Below are positions 47,362 through 56,885 of a stretch of DNA of 64,000 bases, in pieces. Every line of letters begins with the position of its first letter. Within the stretch, counting starts at the first letter, position 1. Source of the stretch: JAJRVM01 sp963700515 (GTDB lineage: Bacteria; Planctomycetota; Planctomycetia; Pirellulales; Pirellulaceae); the NCBI GenBank assembly GCA_963700515.1, contig CAVOXY010000024.1:62001-126000 (forward strand), written 5' to 3'. The translations under genes and the position numbers were made by a program. Below the pieces are notes generated by a model. That model saw only the letters and a list, made by a program, of their open reading frames with translations, made no database searches and was not told the DNA's origin.

Positions 47362-49714
47362 ATGAGAAGGATGATCCTGCTTGCTGGGCTGCTGTGGACC
47401 ACTTGCCCGGCGCAAGCTCAAGAAACGGGCGATGTTCCGACACTGTCGCAGGTTAAGAGTCGGCTGGCCGCCGAGACCGCCGAAGCCTATCGGTCGTGTC
47501 CCTATTCGTTTCTTTCGAGGGATTACTTCGCGCGGTTCAACCGCAACCCGGATGCGCAACCGAGCAGCCAGGAAATGGTGTTGGCGATGGATTGGAGAAT
47601 CGTCGTCGCCGCGGGCGCGACAGAGCGGACGCGGATCATGGCCGGTCATCTGGCGGAATTTCTCTCTCAACGCATGGCCCTGAATCTGCCGGTCGAAAAA
47701 ACGTCTCCGGAAGATCTGGAGCAAGGCATCGGCAAAGCGATTGTCCTGCTGGAATCCGGAGGAGGCGAGCCCTCTGCCGCGGGGAGTTTCACGCTTTCGG
47801 TAGAGGCCCTGAGAATCACGGTTCACGGGCGGGACGCGGACGGGGTACGGGACGGCGTTGTGAAACTGGTCGATCGGATGGGTGCCCGGCAAGCGGCAAT
47901 CCTGTCGCTCGGTGAGCAGTGTTACAAACCCCGCGTCGCGGTTCGGCTGGGTGTGGTGCCCTGGATGGGGTCCTACCGGGATCTCGTTTTCATGGGTAAC
48001 AATGCTGTCCTGCTCAATACATACTTTGAGGGAGAGGAAAGTCTTTTCGCCATATCCCTTTCTGACGCAATCGGGGAGCTGAACGTCAGGCGAAAGCACC
48101 AGGTGTTACGCGAACTGATCCAGACGGCCCGCGAAGCCAAACGCTACGGTGTGAGGACGTATTGCCAGATCAACACGCGGGAGAAATTCCCCAAGGACGA
48201 TCCCGTCTTCGCGGCACACCCGGAAATTCGAGGGGCGCTGACCTGGAAGGCGGACGGCGAATACATCTTGTGCACTGAACATCCGCTGGTTCAGCGATAT
48301 CTGACGGAGAGCGTTGAGGCACTGTTTCGAGAGGCCCCGCTGGATGGCCTGCTTTTCATTAATGGGGGAGAGAGTTTCTACCATTGTTTCATGCGATCGT
48401 ACGGCACGGCCAAGGGCCACACGAACTGCGCACGCTGCGAGCCTTCGGGCGCAGAGACGGTCGTTGCTAATCTGTCGAACAACCTGCTGGCTGCGGCGCG
48501 CAAGGTGAACCCGAGCGCGGAGATCATCGCCTGGCCTTACTCGGCCGAACATGTGTGGTCCGCTGACCGATATCAGCTTGGCGTCATCGAAAAACTTCAC
48601 CCCGGCGCGGGCATCTTTACCGAGATCGAGAAGGACGAAGTTGTCGCCAAGCCCGAAGGGGTCCTGAAAGGCATCGGCGATTACAGCATCGATCTGATCG
48701 GGCCCGGCCAGCGCAGTTGCGACAGGTGGCTGCCTGCCAAGCCGCGGGGGTACCGATCTATATCAAGAGCGAGCCGGAATTGGGCTTCAAGGCGCCCAGG
48801 CTTCCGTTCATTCCCTGTCTGGACCGCTGGGCGGATCGGGCGGAAGCATTGGTGTCGTGCCAGGCGACGGGTGCCTGGGTCTTTCCGTATTTCCGGCCTT
48901 ACTTTGGAAGCAGCGCAGGCGAAGTGTTCAAGTTCTTCTGGTGGGACCCGGTTCCAGAAAAGGAGGATGTCCTGCTGAGCCTGGCCAGTCGTATCTCGGG
49001 CGACGCGGCCGGCCCCCATCTGCGCACGCCTGGAAGCACGCGTCCGAGGCTATCGACTGGTCGCCGGAACAGCCTGCCTACTACAAGGGGCCATACTACT
49101 CGGGGCCAGCCCACCCGATGTGCGTATCCCCGACCGCCAAGCTGCCGGAGGTGTTTTTCGGACAGTTCCTGTTCATGGGGGAAGCCACCGATGCGGAGGG
49201 GCTGAGGTTCCGCCCGATCTATGTATCCTCTCCGACCGGAAACGTCCCTGTCTTCGGCAGGTTTTATCGCCAGATGGAATCGTGTCTCCGCAAGGCCGTG
49301 AACGAACTGGAAGCCGCCAAGCCCCTGGTTCCAGGGCAATATCGGTTGACGTTCGAGGCGGAGTGTTCCCCAGTTCGGTGGTTCTATCACACAGCCCGCA
49401 CCCAGGCCAACTTCTATGAATCATGCCAGTTGCGCGACGCGTTGCTGGCGTTCACCCAACAGAAGGAAAGGGGCTCGAACGCGATCGAGAAGCATCGACA
49501 GATGTTCGAACGTTGGAGGCAAGTCCTGCTCGACGAGAAGGCCAACACCGAAACCGCGCTCCCTCTGGTGGAACGAGACATGCGGCTGGACTGCTACTAC
49601 GGCATCGATCATGCATTTCCGCACACCGCGGATATGATCCGCGCGAAACTGCGGCTGTTGGAGGAAGAAATCGGCGAAACGCTCCCCGCTGTCGCAAGCC
49701 GGTGCGGGCTTTAG
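47362..49714 (+). CDS. secreted GH20-like glycosidase domain protein (two frame changes)
   Basis: About 784 residues once frame changes near 48715 and 49010 are corrected. A signal peptide (MILLAGLLWTTCPAQAQ) is followed by an N-terminal domain like GH20 domain 2 (GKAIVLLESGGGEPS... SFTLSVEALRITVHGRDADGVRDGVVKLVDRM near residues 128-175) and a TIM-barrel-like part (RELIQTAREAKRYGVRTYCQINTREKFP; EAPLDGLLFINGGESFYHCF; NPSAEIIAWPYSAEHVW). The C-terminal part (LEAAKPLVPGQYRLTFEAECSP...) is helical. The usual GH20 Asp-Glu pair was not located with certainty, so the activity is open. It has no obvious link to the neighbours. Confidence 0.55.
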
Positions 49715-49914
49715 TCCGTGGCACAGCGTTCTCAACGTACCCGCCGGCGCGGGGTGGCGATCGGGCCAGGCTGGAGATGGCCATGACACTCTCGGCCAAA
49801 CCGCTCGTAACGCGGGATGCACTGCGACCGTGGCAGGAGGCCGGACTGAGCCGACTGGCCGTCAGCCTGGACGGTGTCGCGGACCCGCTCGGGAATTTCC
49901 CGCAAGCCAAAGTC

Positions 49915-49944
49915 TTGACCGTGCATGCCGCGGCAGTGTATTAT
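49915..49944 (+). promoter_or_regulatory. promoter of the second rrf2 gene
   Basis: TTGACC (49915-49920), 18 bases, TATTAT (49939-49944), then the shared motif ttcatctagaggtcaa (49948-49963) directly before the ATG. The motif includes the ribosome-binding site agagg. Confidence 0.55.
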
Positions 49945-49965
49945 TTGTTCATCTAGAGGTCAACA

Positions 49966-50519
49966 ATGTTTTCGACAACTTCCGAGTACGCTTTACGAGC
50001 GTTGGTGCAGCTCTCCCGCCAGAGTGCCGGAGTGTCCGTGCTGGGGCAGGATCTCGCCCAACGGGCCAACATCCCGCCGAACTACCTTTCCAAGATCCTG
50101 TGGACCTTGCGCAACGCGGGATTCTGGAGACGACGCGTGGGCATGGTGGCGGATACCGGCTGGCCAAACCGGCCGACCAGATCACGCTCATTGAGATCGT
50201 CCGCCAGTTTGAGGGGGTGAGCGCGGAGCCGGGTTGCTTGCTGGGCGAGCAGCGTGAGTGTTCCGACAATAGTCCTTGTTCGGCGCATACGGCGTGGAAA
50301 AAGGTCAAGGAAGCGTACGTCGAGTTCATTCGGTCGACGACGCTGGCCGATATCGGCCAGCCGGCTGAATCGACGCTGCCAGTCACGAAGCCACGTCGAA
50401 CAACGGCCAAATCCAAAACGGCCAAATCCAAAACGGCCAAATCCAAAACGGCCAAATCCAAACGGCCGCGCAAGACTACCCAGTCCAAGACAACCCAGTC
50501 CAGCGGTCGCAAGCGGTAA
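49966..50519 (+). CDS. Rrf2-family regulator with repetitive basic tail (one frame change)
   Basis: Winged-helix regulator, about 184 residues. MFSTTSEYALRALVQLSRQ and IPPNYLSKILWTLRNAG form the DNA-binding part; after a frame change near 50115 the protein continues ILETTRGHGGGYRLAKPADQ. The Cys loop CLLGEQRECSDNSPC has C-x7-C-x5-C, identical in spacing to the regulator at 36945. The last 35 residues are four TAKSK units followed by RPRKTTQSKTTQSSGRKR, encoded by a 15-base tandem repeat (aaaacggccaaatcc) at about 50406-50462; such Lys/Ser tails recall nonspecific DNA-binding extensions. It lies 20 bases before the fusion cytochrome gene, its likely target. Confidence 0.85.
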
Positions 50520-50539
50520 TCGAACTGAGAGGAGTTTGT

Positions 50540-52705
50540 ATGTCGGCGAAGGTCGAATTGCCCCAGGCGGAGGAACCCGTAATGAGCCGCGCGGGCGGCC
50601 GGCTGTCCGTGGAGCGGAAACCTGCGGGAATGCCTCTGCACCAGTTGGCTGCCAAGGGTTGGGCTTCGCCGCTGGCCATTTGTGTGGCCGGCCTTGTGGC
50701 GATTCAGACGATCACGGGGCTGTGGATTTATCTGGCACCGTTTTCCGCCAACGCGCAGGTCCAGGTACTCCTGCATACGGCCGCCGGCCTGCTGTTTGTC
50801 TTTCCGTTCGCCTGGTACCTGGTCCGCCATTTCCTGGTCTGGTGCGCTCAGAAGGCGACGGCGGTGATGATCTTGGGCTATTTCGCCGCCGTCCTGGTGA
50901 CGGCCTGTGTGGTCAGCGGCCTGCTGCTCACCTGGCAAGCGGCCTACGGACCGAAAATCGGATCACTGTGGGATCTTGTGCATCTGGTGAGCGGCATTGT
51001 CACAGCTGCCTTGATCACGGTGCATCTGGTGCTGGCTTTCTTGCGGCGGCGGCAGATGGCTCGAGAAGTTCCCGAGTTCCGCACCGGTGTCCGACGGTTC
51101 CTCATCGGCGGAGCGGGCGTATGTGCGGTTGCCGGAGGTCTGGCGGTGGCGGCCATCGCGGCGTGGCCGAGTCACGGGGTCGAGAGCCCAGTGCCGCCGG
51201 GGTATAGTCTGTCGGCCTATTTGGAGAATTTCGACGAGTACCGGGGCAATGCTTTTGCCCCCTCGTATGCGCGGACCGACAGCGGCAACCTGATCGACCC
51301 GGCGATACTGGGGAATTCAGAATCGTGTGGCACGGTGGGATGCCACGAGCAAGTCTATGCCGAGTGGCAGCCGAGCGCCCATCGGTTCTCGGCGATGAAT
51401 CCATCCTTTCAAGCGATCCAGAAGAATTTCGCCTCGGACCGCGGAGCGGAGGAGACCCGCTACTGTGCCGGTTGCCACGATCCCATTTCGCTGTTCGCCG
51501 GAGCCAAGGACATCCACAATCTCTCGTTGTCGGCGCCGGGCATGCAGGAGGGGTGCTCGTGCGTGGTGTGTCACGCGATCGACAAGGTGGACGCACGCGG
51601 CAATGCGGACTACGTGCTCGTGCCGCCCCGCAAGTACCTCTGGGAGAACTCGCAAGGTTGGCGCAAGGCCGTCTCGGATTTCCTGATCCGCGCGTTTCCT
51701 CGCCAGCATCTGGCCGACTACGATCGTGGACTGTTGCATAGCACCGAGTTCTGTGGCGCGTGCCACAAGCAGTTCATCCCTGAAGCGCTCAATCGTTTTG
51801 GAATGGTCAGCGGACAAAACCAGTACGACGAGTGGCACAGCAGTCATTGGAATACCACCGACCCAACGACGAATCTGAACTGCATCGACTGCCACATGCG
51901 ACTCGTGCCCGACTCACGCGACCCGGGAAGTGGCGAAGCGGGGGCCGTACGCCGAACGCCCCAGGATGGCGCACACCGACACCACGGTTTCATTGCCACC
52001 AATTTCTTCATGCCGCAAGTGCTCCAGTTGCCTCACGCGGACGAGCAGGTGCGATTGACGGAAGAATGGATTCGAGGCGAGACGGTCATTCCCGAGATCG
52101 AGCACTTGTGGCCGGCCGGTCCGGTGGCGTCCGTGGAGATTATCGCGCCCCCAGAGGCTGCCGCGGGAGAGGATATTCGCCTGGAAGCGATCGTCGTGAA
52201 CCGCAAGGCCGGGCACAACCTGACGACGGGACCTCTGGACTTTATGCGAGTGTGGATTCACTTGCGGGTCCTGGATGCCGACGGGCAGACGCTGGCGGAG
52301 TGGGGTGGCATTGATCCGGTGGCGCGGGAGATCACGGATGTGCCGGGCCGCATCCACGAAATCGGAAATTCACGCAAGGAGGGGACGCTTGTACTCGAAG
52401 GACTTCCCATCAACGGCGCGGGACAACCAATCGTGAAACATGAACTCTGGACGCAGGCGGGCGGCAAGGGTAAGCGGGTCATTTTCCCCGGTTACACCGA
52501 CCATCAATCTTACACCTTGAGTATTCCGGCCGGTGCAAAGGGGCCCTTGGTGGTGAAGGCCGATCTGAATTTCCGCCGGTATCGACAGCAGTTTCTCGAC
52601 CTGGTCCTGCCGACGCTCGAACGAGACACGGGATGCTACCAGAGGATGGTACCCCAGTCGTCGGACGAGCAGCGGATTGCCATCGTTTCGCAGCCCGCGG
52701 GATAA
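50540..52705 (+). CDS. membrane cytochrome: b-type four-helix domain fused to pentaheme c554-like domain
   Basis: 721 residues. The N-terminal part has four membrane helices (near residues 48-70, 78-100, 112-133, 150-172) with His pairs in helices 2 and 4 (LLHTAAG, LVRHFLVW; LVHLVSG, ITVHLVLAF) fit for two b hemes. A fifth hydrophobic stretch (AGVCAVAGGLAVAAIAAW) leads to a periplasmic domain with five heme motifs: CGTVGCH (C-x4-CH), CAGCH, CVVCH, CGACH and CIDCH, of the cytochrome c554 type. A beta-sandwich (NRKAGHNLTTGPLDFMRVW) closes the protein. The design suggests quinol oxidation on the membrane and electron delivery to a periplasmic acceptor, possibly nitrogen oxides given the neighbours; the reaction is inference. 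Confidence 0.8.
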   Translation: MSAKVELPQAEEPVMSRAGGRLSVERKPAGMPLHQLAAKGWASPLAICVAGLVAIQTITGLWIYLAPFSANAQVQVLLHTAAGLLFVFPFAWYLVRHFLVWCAQKATAVMILGYFAAVLVTACVVSGLLLTWQAAYGPKIGSLWDLVHLVSGIVTAALITVHLVLAFLRRRQMAREVPEFRTGVRRFLIGGAGVCAVAGGLAVAAIAAWPSHGVESPVPPGYSLSAYLENFDEYRGNAFAPSYARTDSGNLIDPAILGNSESCGTVGCHEQVYAEWQPSAHRFSAMNPSFQAIQKNFASDRGAEETRYCAGCHDPISLFAGAKDIHNLSLSAPGMQEGCSCVVCHAIDKVDARGNADYVLVPPRKYLWENSQGWRKAVSDFLIRAFPRQHLADYDRGLLHSTEFCGACHKQFIPEALNRFGMVSGQNQYDEWHSSHWNTTDPTTNLNCIDCHMRLVPDSRDPGSGEAGAVRRTPQDGAHRHHGFIATNFFMPQVLQLPHADEQVRLTEEWIRGETVIPEIEHLWPAGPVASVEIIAPPEAAAGEDIRLEAIVVNRKAGHNLTTGPLDFMRVWIHLRVLDADGQTLAEWGGIDPVAREITDVPGRIHEIGNSRKEGTLVLEGLPINGAGQPIVKHELWTQAGGKGKRVIFPGYTDHQSYTLSIPAGAKGPLVVKADLNFRRYRQQFLDLVLPTLERDTGCYQRMVPQSSDEQRIAIVSQPAG

Positions 52706-52737
52706 AGGAACGACTCTCGGATGAAAGCCTCTTTGCC

Positions 52738-54597
52738 ATGCGCATGACCTGGTTTCACGCTCTGTCAACGCGCAAACGCAAGATCTGGCTCTCCGTGGCA
52801 GCCACGGTGTTGGGTACGATCGCACTCACCCAACTGGCATTGTGGGTCCAGGCCTCCCGTAACACGGACCTGAACGATCGTACTGTCGGCATCACGGCGG
52901 GCGACCTGGAAGCGCGGATCGAGGCGGCCCCGGTCCGATTTCGCGATGTGGCTGCTCAGCTGGGAGTCGTGATGCGACATGGTCCCGGGCCTCGTCATCG
53001 TGTGTTGCCCGAGGACACTGGCTCGGGCCTCGCTTGGGGTGATTACGACGGCGACGGCGACTTCGACCTGTACGTGGTCAATTTTCAGGTGGAAGAAATC
53101 GCGTCGCAGCAGGAGGGAGGAGGCTGCCTGTTTCGCAACGATGGCGGCCATTTCACGGATGTCACGCTGGCCGCCGGTGTCGGCAATGCGGGCGGATTCG
53201 GCATGGGTGCCTGCTGGGCCGACTATGACGACGATGGCGGTCTGGATCTGCTGGTGACGAACTATGGCTCGCCGAATCGTCTGTATCACAATCGGGGTGG
53301 CGGGACCTTTGAAGACCTGGCCGAACACTCTGGCGTGGCCGCTTCCGACTGGTCGACGGGAGCAGCCTGGGGTGACTTTGATCGCGATGGGCACGTCGAT
53401 CTCTATGTGTGCAACTATGTCGAATACGACGAGACGCTCGCCCGTGCCGGGATTTCGGCCGGTCGGGGCACGGGAGCCTACACCGTACCGTTTGCGCTCA
53501 ATCCCAACGCTTTCGATCCGGCTGCGAATCGGTTGTATCGCAATCGCGGCAATGGGACATTCGAGGACGTTACCGAAAAATTTGGTGTGGCCGATGTGGA
53601 GGGACGCAGCTTTGCCGCCACCTTTGTCGATCTGGATGGTGACGGTTGGCTGGATCTGTACGTGGCCAATGACGTCTCGCCCAACGTGCTGTATCACAAC
53701 ATGTTGGATGATCGCGCCGACAGCTTTTACCGCAAACTCCTGGAAGACCCGTCGCGCACACCGGGCCAGCAAGTCGCTTTCGCCGATCTGTCGGCGATCA
53801 CCGGGGCCGCCGATTCACGCGGTTCGATGGGGCTCTCGGTGGGCGAAACCGGCGCTCTGAACGGCAACGTTGACGGTCTCCCGGATCTGTTTCTGACGCA
53901 CTGGTTGGCACAGGAAAACGCGCTCTACCAGAGCCTCGCCCTGGCCGACGAGTTGCTCGAGTACCGTGACAAGACGCGGGAATTCCGTTTGGGTGAGACA
54001 TCGCTCAATGTGGTCGGGTGGGGATGCGGTTTCTGTGATCTGGACTTGGACGGCCGTATGGACCTGTTGGTGGCCAATGGAAGCACGCTGGAGCAACCAG
54101 AGGATTCGAGCCGATTAGTGGCACAACCCGTGTTCGTGTTCTGGAATGACGGCAAGCAGTTCCAGGAAATTGCGGCCAAGACGGGCGAAGCGTTGCGGAC
54201 CGGTTATTGTGCCCGAGGTCTGGCCATCGCTGATTTCGACAATGACGGGCTGCCAGACGTGGCGATCTCCGTCAATCGCGGCCAACCGCTGCTCTTGCGG
54301 AATGAAACGATCACGACGAATCGATCGCTCAAGATCCGCCTCCAGGGCCGAGCCGCCGCGTGCTTTGGGGCCAAAGTCGAAGTGAAGGTCGGCAACGAGT
54401 TGCAGGTGCAGTGGTGGGGCGCGGACGTGAGTTTCCTCAGCCAGCACGCCTCGGAGTTGATCTTCGGACTTGGCGCACGAGAATCCGCCGATGAAGTGCG
54501 CGTGCTCTGGGCCGACGGAACCAGCACGCAATATCACACCGTCCCTGCTCCGTTGCTGGAAGCGGTCTATCAGGACCAGCAGACTCCGCCGTCGTGA
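52738..54597 (+). CDS. CRTAC1/ASPIC-UnbV family FG-GAP repeat protein
   Basis: 619 residues, start MRMTWFHALSTRKRK with an N-terminal membrane anchor (LSVAATVLGTIALTQLALWV). Then come FG-GAP/VCBS calcium-binding repeats, seen as DYDGDGDFDLYVVN, DYDDDGGLDLLVTN, DFDRDGHVDLYVCN, DLDGDGWLDLYVAN, DLDLDGRMDLLVAN and DFDNDGLPDVAIS, a seven-bladed propeller in outline. The C-terminal ASPIC/UnbV domain is marked by LKIRLQGRAAACFGAKVEVKVG near residue 540. Such proteins often sit next to c554-like multiheme cytochromes; the gene starts 32 bases after the fusion cytochrome and is probably co-transcribed. Confidence 0.85.
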   Translation: MRMTWFHALSTRKRKIWLSVAATVLGTIALTQLALWVQASRNTDLNDRTVGITAGDLEARIEAAPVRFRDVAAQLGVVMRHGPGPRHRVLPEDTGSGLAWGDYDGDGDFDLYVVNFQVEEIASQQEGGGCLFRNDGGHFTDVTLAAGVGNAGGFGMGACWADYDDDGGLDLLVTNYGSPNRLYHNRGGGTFEDLAEHSGVAASDWSTGAAWGDFDRDGHVDLYVCNYVEYDETLARAGISAGRGTGAYTVPFALNPNAFDPAANRLYRNRGNGTFEDVTEKFGVADVEGRSFAATFVDLDGDGWLDLYVANDVSPNVLYHNMLDDRADSFYRKLLEDPSRTPGQQVAFADLSAITGAADSRGSMGLSVGETGALNGNVDGLPDLFLTHWLAQENALYQSLALADELLEYRDKTREFRLGETSLNVVGWGCGFCDLDLDGRMDLLVANGSTLEQPEDSSRLVAQPVFVFWNDGKQFQEIAAKTGEALRTGYCARGLAIADFDNDGLPDVAISVNRGQPLLLRNETITTNRSLKIRLQGRAAACFGAKVEVKVGNELQVQWWGADVSFLSQHASELIFGLGARESADEVRVLWADGTSTQYHTVPAPLLEAVYQDQQTPPS

Positions 54598-54626
54598 CGT
54601 GTCACTTCACATGCCAGCGGCCGACA

Positions 54627-55049
54627 TCAGCGATGCTCGCAAAGAGGAATGAATTTGCCCGGTTTGTTGACAATTTGAGCGACGGTGACCCGCGAGAAGG
54701 CGGCTTCTATCGAAGCGTAGGCGTCGTCCAGTTCACGATGAAGAGCACACAGCCCCGTGTGATTCTTTAATCCCAGCGGACACTTGCGAATCCGCTCCAG
54801 AGGGCCAATGGCGTTGATCACGTGGATGAGCTTAATCTTCGCGGCGGGGCGCGCCAGCGAATACCCGCCGTTGGGACCCGGCTGAGAACGAACGAGTGCC
54901 GCCTGAATCATCTGTTGCAGGACCCGGTGCAAATATCGGCGTGGAATCCGCGTCGCCTCGGCCACCCGATCCGCTGATTGTGCTGCTTCTGGATTCTGGG
55001 CCAGGCAGACGATGGCGCGCAAAGCATATTCCGCGGTCTTTTGCAGCAT
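54627..55049 (-). CDS. Rrf2-family regulator (third in window)
   Basis: 140 residues, no frame change. MLQKTAEYALRAIVCLAQN and IPRRYLHRVLQQMIQAALVRSQPGPNGGYSLARPA are the winged-helix domain. The ligand region CPLGLKNHTGLCALH has only two Cys, ten residues apart, unlike the two other Rrf2 proteins here. It is convergent with the CRTAC1 gene. The scdA gene begins over 1 kb further on the same strand. Confidence 0.9.
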   Translation of the reverse strand: MLQKTAEYALRAIVCLAQNPEAAQSADRVAEATRIPRRYLHRVLQQMIQAALVRSQPGPNGGYSLARPAAKIKLIHVINAIGPLERIRKCPLGLKNHTGLCALHRELDDAYASIEAAFSRVTVAQIVNKPGKFIPLCEHR

Positions 55050-55374
55050 GGATCGATCACCTCCAAAGGTCTTCTCATCTAGTCACGTTCACACGCACGC
55101 CAATGTGTAGTATTGATGGAGGCCGCCCGGGAACCGAGTCGTCGTAGGCGGGCTGCAAGGCTAGTCGTTACCCACCAGTCCACCACCGGGTTTATCCCGG
55201 TGGAGACATGACTGATCAGCTACCATGCTTTGCCAACAAACCCCTGAACGCCCCCGCGGCCAGCGAGGAAACGGCTTCGCGCGGACGGCCGTTGGTAGCT
55301 GCACAGTCGTATTCCCACCGGGATAAACCCGGTGGAGAATCTCGAGGAGGCGCGTCGTCCGCCTGGCTGGGGAG
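55050..55374. other. intergenic stretch with two inverted REP-like copies
   Basis: 325 bases, no gene. It contains the two palindromes listed next; the first 60 bases upstream of the third rrf2 hold its ribosome-binding site (ggaggtgatcg, minus strand). Confidence 0.55.
55183..55335. repeat. pair of REP-like palindromes in opposite orientation
   Basis: ccaccgggtttatcccggtgg at 55183-55203 and its reverse complement at 55315-55335; both continue into a shared flank gactg..cagctacc, one on each strand. They match the core and tail of the 67-base repeat units at 42561-42740. Confidence 0.7.
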
Positions 55375-56097
55375 TCAGGCTCCAGCACGCGTTCGCTCCA
55401 AGGCGAGTGCCCGAGGAAACAGAATGTTGTTTTCTTTGTGTATGTGCGCGTGCAAATCCGTTTCCAGTTCGCGGAGTCCGTCAAGCATCGCCCGATAGGT
55501 GTTGCAGGCATCGTCGGGAACGTGGAAGTCACGGGTCGTCTCGCGAATCGTCGCCAGGGCCTGGCCAGCGTTGTCATGCTCGTGCTGCATCATGCCAACG
55601 GGATTGGCGAGGGTGCCGAAGGGGAAGGCTGGTCGTCCTTCGGTTCGCTCCAGTTGGCGAATCGCGGGAAACAGGATCTGCTCTTCCTTGAACATGTGTG
55701 GTTCGAGTTCAGCTCGCAAACCGGCGAACACTTCCTGGAGTTCCGGCAGTTCCCGATGGGACCCGCCATGGACATCAACTACTTTGGCGAGCATTTCCGA
55801 CAGGCGCGGTAACTCCCTGCGCAAGTACGCGTGGTGCGTCTGCTCGATGTGGTCGCAGAGGTCGCGGAGTTGAGCGTGGAGCCAATCCTCCGCCGGTGCG
55901 TCCTGACTGCCATCGATCGCCTGCTCCAGCTGGGCGACAACTTGCTGTGGATCAAGATGTCGCTCGCGGCACGCTTCTGCCAGTGGCTTTCCACCACCAC
56001 AGCAATAGTCAATCTGTAGAGACTCGAAGACACGCGCCGTTTGCGGATGCCGTGCGACCCAGTTGCCGACGGACTCTTTCAGGTTCAGTTGTGTCAT
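55375..56097 (-). CDS. scdA: ScdA/YtfE-type iron-sulfur cluster repair di-iron protein (RIC)
   Basis: Repairs Fe-S centres damaged by NO or oxidants, cytoplasmic. 240 residues. The N-terminal ScdA domain (DUF542) is seen as TARVFESLQIDYCCGGGKPLAEAC, and the C-terminal hemerythrin-like domain has the di-iron ligands in IEQTHHAYLRRELP, LEPHMFKEEQILFPA, MQHEHDNAG and LHAHIHKENNILFPRAL. Its presence beside NO-type Rrf2 regulators and qNor supports a nitrosative-stress role for this area. Confidence 0.95.
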   Translation of the reverse strand: MTQLNLKESVGNWVARHPQTARVFESLQIDYCCGGGKPLAEACRERHLDPQQVVAQLEQAIDGSQDAPAEDWLHAQLRDLCDHIEQTHHAYLRRELPRLSEMLAKVVDVHGGSHRELPELQEVFAGLRAELEPHMFKEEQILFPAIRQLERTEGRPAFPFGTLANPVGMMQHEHDNAGQALATIRETTRDFHVPDDACNTYRAMLDGLRELETDLHAHIHKENNILFPRALALERTRAGA

Positions 56098-56885
56098 GCA
56101 TGATCCCTTTCCCGAGAACGTGGGACATTGAGTGATTTACTAGCGGACGGTTCAAAACCCGGTGTGCAGCACAGATCTCCCGGGTTTTCGTCCTCGCCAG
56201 TAGCTGGCCAGTTGTGATTCCGACCGGGGCAAGCCCGGCGGAAATCGGAGAACACCGAGGTTATTGTTTCTTCATGCCTAAGGAGATCCCTGCCGGAGTA
56301 AAGCAGCCAGGCACGAGCGTCGTGGTGCGGTTGCTATGCCAACCTGCTTCGTGGCCGCTTGTATCGCACGCGTTTTGTTCGCCACGACGAACCACGATTC
56401 CGTCGCCGGCAAATAGTGTACATGTATGTGCATAAATACTCTAGGCCCCAAGATCTGTATGTCAACGTGCAGTTGCGAGCCGCTCCCTGGTGTGCCGGCG
56501 CTCGCCATGTTCTTTGTGGATGGAAGAGACGCGTGTTCCGGCGAGCTTGGCACATGCGACGAGTGTGGGCGAGCAAGTTCGTGGCCCCCTTTCTCCCCGC
56601 CGAGTGACGTTGTAGATTCATGCGCGCGGCCACTGCGGACGGATGTCGTGGGAGAGCGCTGCTTTCGCTTCGCCTCCGTTGGGCTGGCCCCAGCGGGGCG
56701 ACGACTTATGGCTACCAGATCGACGACGTGTTTCCTTTCCAGGATTCCCTGGCGGTGTGGGAGAGGGGGGAGAAGGGGCGTCGCGGGGCGGTTTTGAGTA
56801 GCCTGCCAGTCAGATTCACCCACCGCACAAGGCGGCGGGAGTCAACGTCAAACAGTCGAGCTAGGTCCTAACCGGGGGATACCAG
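56098..56885. other. intergenic stretch, about 790 bases
   Basis: No credible gene; an open minus-strand frame at 56278-56823 lacks protein-like composition. It holds a 42-base dispersed element (56208-56249) and, near 56654-56684, a motif resembling the ccmF-ccmA spacer. Confidence 0.5.
56208..56249 (+). repeat. 42-base dispersed palindromic element, second copy
   Basis: Matches the minus strand of 37659-37700 at about 38 of 42 positions, around the palindromic core ccggggcaagcccgg. Confidence 0.65.

Noticed and set aside
56278..56823. 181-residue minus-strand open frame
   Set aside because: Low-complexity, Pro/Arg/Ser-rich, no ribosome-binding site or motif.
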